The position numbers and the translations under genes were made by a program. Source: an uncultured Rhodanobacter sp. (GTDB taxonomy: Bacteria; Pseudomonadota; Gammaproteobacteria; Xanthomonadales; Rhodanobacteraceae). Taken from it: 9,759 bases of DNA. Below are positions 7,641 to 9,759 of this stretch, piece by piece. Below the pieces are notes generated by a model that saw nothing but the letters and a program-made list of their open reading frames with translations, was not told where the DNA came from and made no database searches. The stretch spans positions 1 to 9,759 of the forward strand of contig CAIKJM010000171.1 of assembly GCA_903827735.1 (NCBI GenBank), written 5' to 3'. Position 1 is the stretch's first letter; the number at the start of each line of letters is the position of its first letter.

Positions 7641-8369
7641 ATGGCCACGCTGTTTATTGCCGACCTGCACCTGGATCCATCGCGTCCGCAGATCACCGGG
7701 CTGTTCGAACACTATCTGGCCAGCGACGAAGTGCGCCGCGCCGATGCGCTGTATATCCTCGGCGATCTGGTCGAGGCGTGGGTGGGTGATGACGACGATG
7801 CCGAGCTGCCTGAACGCATCGCCACGGCAATACGTGCCGTACGAGACGCTGGGGTGCCGGTGTACTTTATGCCTGGCAATCGCGACTTTCTGCTCGGCGA
7901 AGCCTTTGCACAGCGCGCCGGCCTCACGCTGCTGGAAGACGGTGCCGTGCACGACCTCTACGGTCGCCCTACGCTGCTGATGCACGGCGACCTGCTGTGC
8001 ACCGATGATGTGGCGTACCAGACCGTACGCCAGCAAGTGCGCACGCCGCAGTGGAAAGCACAGATTCTGGCCATGCCGCTGGAGGCGCGTCGCGCTTTTG
8101 CCACCAAAGCGCGTGAGGACAGCCGCGCACATACCGGCGCAACCCAGGAAAGCATCATGGACGTCAACGCCGAGGCCGTGCAGCAGGCGCTACGCCATGC
8201 CGGAGTGACTCGACTGATTCACGGTCACACCCATCGCCCTGCGGTGCACGCGCTGCCAGTGGACGGTCATCGCGCCGAACGCATGGTGCTCGGCGACTGG
8301 TACGAGCACGGCTCCGTGCTCAAAGTCACGCCCTCCCGCGCTGAACTGCACGGACTTTCCGTCAGCTGA
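7641..8369 (+). CDS. lpxH: UDP-2,3-diacylglucosamine diphosphatase LpxH
   Basis: This 242-residue calcineurin-like metallophosphoesterase hydrolyses UDP-2,3-diacylglucosamine to lipid X and UMP, the fourth step of lipid A synthesis, at the inner face of the inner membrane. All metal-site motifs are present in order: ADLHLD (D8 and H10), GDLVEAWVGDDD (D42), PGNRDF (N80), MHGDLLCTDD (H115) and IHGHTHRP (H196 and H198). Substrate-side residues around VRTPQWKAQ, and the C-terminal VLGDWYEHGSVLKV strand, are also conserved in LpxH. The length matches the family (about 240). The ATG at 7641 follows AAGG (7630-7633), which overlaps the stop codon of the upstream isomerase gene, so the two genes are probably co-transcribed and perhaps translationally coupled. 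After the stop there is no gene for 361 bases. Confidence 0.95.
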   Translation: MATLFIADLHLDPSRPQITGLFEHYLASDEVRRADALYILGDLVEAWVGDDDDAELPERIATAIRAVRDAGVPVYFMPGNRDFLLGEAFAQRAGLTLLEDGAVHDLYGRPTLLMHGDLLCTDDVAYQTVRQQVRTPQWKAQILAMPLEARRAFATKAREDSRAHTGATQESIMDVNAEAVQQALRHAGVTRLIHGHTHRPAVHALPVDGHRAERMVLGDWYEHGSVLKVTPSRAELHGLSVS

Positions 8370-8440
8370 GTTCCGCCATCGCCACGCGCGACATCGTGCG
8401 AGGCGCAAGTCAATAAACCTTTGCAGGTCAAGGCTGCGAC

Positions 8441-8471
8441 AGCCGGTGCGCTCGCCGTGAGACGACCGGCT
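8441..8471 (+). terminator. Possible weak terminator after lpxH
   Basis: AGCCGGT (8441-8447) and ACCGGCT (8465-8471) are a perfect 7-bp inverted repeat with a 17-base loop that can pair internally (CTC/GAG). It lies about 70 bases after the lpxH stop. Only a short T stretch is seen nearby and none directly follows, so intrinsic termination is doubtful. Confidence 0.25.
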
Positions 8472-8518
8472 TGCCATAAAGAACGTTTTGTTATGTGCGT
8501 ATGATGAATACTCATTGC

Positions 8519-8542
8519 ATTTGGACGTCTAAATGTCCAAAT
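8519..8542. promoter_or_regulatory. Candidate operator: perfect inverted repeat upstream of the TonB receptor
   Basis: ATTTGGAC (8519-8526) and GTCCAAAT (8535-8542) are perfect inverted 8-mers separated by exactly 8 bases. The spacer, GTCTAAAT (8527-8534), is itself a near copy of the right arm (7 of 8). The site is therefore three adjacent 8-base half-sites, the last two in tandem. It lies just after the TATGAT hexamer and about 190 bases before the receptor start, in AT-rich DNA. This layout suits a dimeric or cooperatively binding repressor. The regulator is unknown. The 16 bases 8523-8538 resemble two tandem met boxes (12 of 16 to AGACGTCT repeated), but I do not know that MetJ exists in this group. 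Confidence 0.45.
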
Positions 8543-8596
8543 CTTGTGTAGTATTTATCACGCAGTCAGCATCGTATCGACGATCGCCATAGGGGC

Positions 8597-8612
8597 GAAG
8601 ACTGCAGTTTTC
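8597..8612. promoter_or_regulatory. Near-perfect palindrome in the receptor leader
   Basis: This 16-base palindrome, GAAGACTGCAGTTTTC, has a perfect ACTGCAGT core (8601-8608) and a single G/T exception at 8600/8609. It lies between the inverted repeat at 8519-8542 and the receptor start. It may be a second protein-binding site or may be chance. Confidence 0.2.
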
Positions 8613-8671
8613 TTGTTTGATTAGTCGGCATCCGTGCCGCGCACGTCGTCGTCGCCATCGACTCGACATCC

Positions 8672-8734
8672 ATGCTTGAGCAAAACGCTCCGAGCTCAGC
8701 ACACCTTTCCAGGCTTTCGAGAGTCCCACATTGA
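8672..8734 (+). CDS. Possible 20-codon leader ORF overlapping the receptor start
   Basis: ATG at 8672 opens 20 codons (MLEQNAPSSAHLSRLSRVPH) and stops at TGA 8732-8734, overlapping the receptor's TTG (8731-8733) in a TTGA arrangement. Such overlaps often mean translational coupling. However, the ORF has no visible ribosome binding site and no recognisable conserved peptide, so chance is quite likely. Confidence 0.2.
   Translation: MLEQNAPSSAHLSRLSRVPH
8719..8723 (+). promoter_or_regulatory. Ribosome binding site supporting the TTG start of the receptor
   Basis: GAGAG lies 7 bases ahead of TTG 8731. In that frame the nearest upstream stop is TGA 8677-8679, and no ATG or GTG occurs between it and the signal peptide, so TTG 8731 is the only good start. 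Confidence 0.55.
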
Positions 8735-9759
8735 ACAATAGAACAACGCCCAGGCCAAACGCCCTGGCTGCAGCACTAGGCTTTGCGATTTTCGTCGCCG
8801 CGGCACCGGTTTTCGCGCAATCGACCACGGGCAGCATTTTCGGCCAGGCACCGGTCGGCGCCAACGAAACTGTCCAGGTAAAAAGCAGCACCGGCATTTC
8901 GCGCGTGGTGAATGTGGACAATCACGGTCGTTATAGCGCAGGCGAACTGCCGCTGGGTACGTACACTGTCGTGCTACTGCGCGACGGCCAGACGATCGAT
9001 ACGCGCAGCCACATTAGCCTGCGCGTCGGCGGCGGCACGGAGGTATCGTTTCAGCCAGCAGCGGTCAAGACTCTCAACGCGGTGACAGTCAGCGCCAATC
9101 GCCTGCCGCCGATCGATGTCACCAGCGTCGATTCACGCACGGTAATCACCTCCGCCCAACTCGCGCAGCTGCCACTGGGCCGCTCGGCCGAAGCCATCGC
9201 GCAGCTGGCACCTGGCGTGGTGAACAATAGCGGCGGCTACGTGGGGCCTACGGGACAATCGCTGGTGAGCTTTGGCGGTTCCGCCGCCAGCGAGAACGCG
9301 TATTACGTCAATGGTTTCAACACGACCGATCCGCAGCGCGGCTTCGGTGGAATCACGCTGCCATACGGTGCCATTGAGCAGCAGGAAATCTATACCGGTG
9401 GCTACAGCGCGCGATATGGCCGCTCCGACGGCGGCGTGATCAACATGGTCGGCAAGAGCGGCACCGACCAGTGGCATTTCGGCGGGCAGGTGCTGTGGGA
9501 GCCCGAGTTTGCGCATGCCGACGGCACCAATACCTACTACACCAACGGGCTTCCCGCCTCGCCGGTCGCCGGCAATCTGTACGACCCCAACAGCAAAAAT
9601 CGTCAGTGGACCAAGACCTACGATGCCTATGTCGGTGGCCCGCTGATCAAGGACAAACTGTTTCTTTTCCTTGCGGCCGAAACGTCGACTCAGAATGGCG
9701 ACACGGTTAACAATGTGTCTTATGCGCAACCCTACGTGCGCTACCAGTATCAGCGGCCC
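8731..9759 (+). CDS. Oar-like TonB-dependent receptor with N-terminal carboxypeptidase-regulatory-like domain (3' end outside window)
   Basis: The frame is open from TTG 8731 to the window end (343 residues); such receptors are usually 900-1100 residues, so most of the barrel is missing. A signal peptide covers residues 1-29 (MNNRTTPRPN, an alanine-rich hydrophobic core, then PVFA before Q30). A CarboxypepD_reg-like beta domain follows (about 32-110, with GRYSAGELPLGTYTV). LNAVTVSANR (115-124) looks like a TonB-box-type segment. The plug domain (about 138-245) has QLAPGVVNNSGG, YYVNGFNTTD, YGAIEQQEIYTGGYSARYG and DGGVINMVGKSGTD. VGGPLIKDKLFLFLAAE (about 301-317) is the typical first-strand motif of Oar-type receptors. 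It would sit in the outer membrane and import a ligand driven by TonB-ExbBD; the substrate cannot be told from sequence. It has its own long upstream region, so it is probably transcribed separately from lpxH. Confidence 0.9.
   Translation, partial: MNNRTTPRPNALAAALGFAIFVAAAPVFAQSTTGSIFGQAPVGANETVQVKSSTGISRVVNVDNHGRYSAGELPLGTYTVVLLRDGQTIDTRSHISLRVGGGTEVSFQPAAVKTLNAVTVSANRLPPIDVTSVDSRTVITSAQLAQLPLGRSAEAIAQLAPGVVNNSGGYVGPTGQSLVSFGGSAASENAYYVNGFNTTDPQRGFGGITLPYGAIEQQEIYTGGYSARYGRSDGGVINMVGKSGTDQWHFGGQVLWEPEFAHADGTNTYYTNGLPASPVAGNLYDPNSKNRQWTKTYDAYVGGPLIKDKLFLFLAAETSTQNGDTVNNVSYAQPYVRYQYQRP

Larger units (their letters stand above)
8370..8730. other. Intergenic region lpxH to TonB receptor
   Basis: This 361-base stretch has no convincing conserved gene and is visibly more AT-rich between about 8470 and 8560 than the genes around it. 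It holds a GC-rich inverted repeat just after lpxH (8441-8471), a TATGAT hexamer at 8500-8505 that could be a -10 box without a clear -35, a perfect inverted repeat (8519-8542), a near-palindrome (8597-8612), a short hairpin CGGCA-TCCG-TGCCG (8626-8639), and a possible 20-codon leader ORF ending at the receptor start. GCAAGTCAA (8405-8413) and GCAGGTCAA (8423-8431) form a loose direct repeat. It most likely contains the promoter, operator and 5' untranslated region of the receptor gene. Confidence 0.6.

Noticed and set aside
8501..8592. Tiny ORFs at 8501-8551 (16 codons) and 8533-8592 (19 codons) in the intergenic region
   Set aside because: No ribosome binding site, no overlap with a gene start, and they span the candidate promoter and operator; expected by chance in AT-richer DNA.
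8529..8921. Open frame of 130 codons on the - strand over the receptor leader and signal peptide
   Set aside because: It overlaps a well supported signal peptide and beta domain on the + strand, and its translation has no recognisable domain.
9133..9729. Open frame of 198 codons on the - strand inside the TonB receptor
   Set aside because: Antisense shadow of plug-domain motifs that are clearly coding on the + strand.
1..9759. CRISPR array, insertion sequence, tRNA/rRNA or prophage/defence genes
   Set aside because: No regularly spaced repeats, transposase motifs, tRNA-like cloverleaf or defence-type proteins were seen; the window is contiguous core and envelope genes.

Overview
The window reads as ordinary chromosomal core DNA of a GC-rich gammaproteobacterium. 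The protein sequences and the gene order (M48 metalloprotease, phoB, phoR, ppk, ppx) suggest the Xanthomonadales, most likely Rhodanobacteraceae (a Dyella, Frateuria or Rhodanobacter relative). That placement rests on recalled family resemblance and synteny, not on a search. Every supported gene lies on the + strand.

Layout: 1-882 is the C-terminal part of a BepA/YfgC-like periplasmic metalloprotease, with its TPR half inside the window. 1035-1724 is phoB and 1852-3123 is phoR, the phosphate-starvation two-component system. 3178-5286 is ppk1 (polyphosphate kinase) and 5384-6901 is ppx/gppA (exopolyphosphatase). 6975-7631 is a secreted cyclophilin-type peptidyl-prolyl isomerase, and lpxH (lipid A synthesis) follows 9 bases later at 7641-8369. 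A 361-base, relatively AT-rich intergenic region (8370-8730) carries several dyad symmetries. From a TTG codon at 8731 to the window end runs the N-terminal third or so of an Oar-like TonB-dependent outer membrane receptor.

How the genes fit together: phoBR, ppk and ppx form a phosphate-sensing and polyphosphate-turnover block, in which PhoR senses limitation, PhoB activates, and PPK1 and PPX make and degrade polyphosphate. BepA, the PPIase, LpxH and the TonB receptor all belong to envelope or outer-membrane biogenesis and function, and ppi-lpxH looks like a small operon.

I did not find a new multi-gene system. The observations most worth checking are regulatory: a perfect 8-bp inverted repeat with a tandem third half-site upstream of the TonB receptor; the receptor's TTG start, which overlaps the stop of a possible 20-codon leader ORF; a TGACGTCA palindrome in front of both ppk and ppx; a Pho-box-like site ahead of phoB; and a GUAA-tetraloop hairpin between phoB and phoR.
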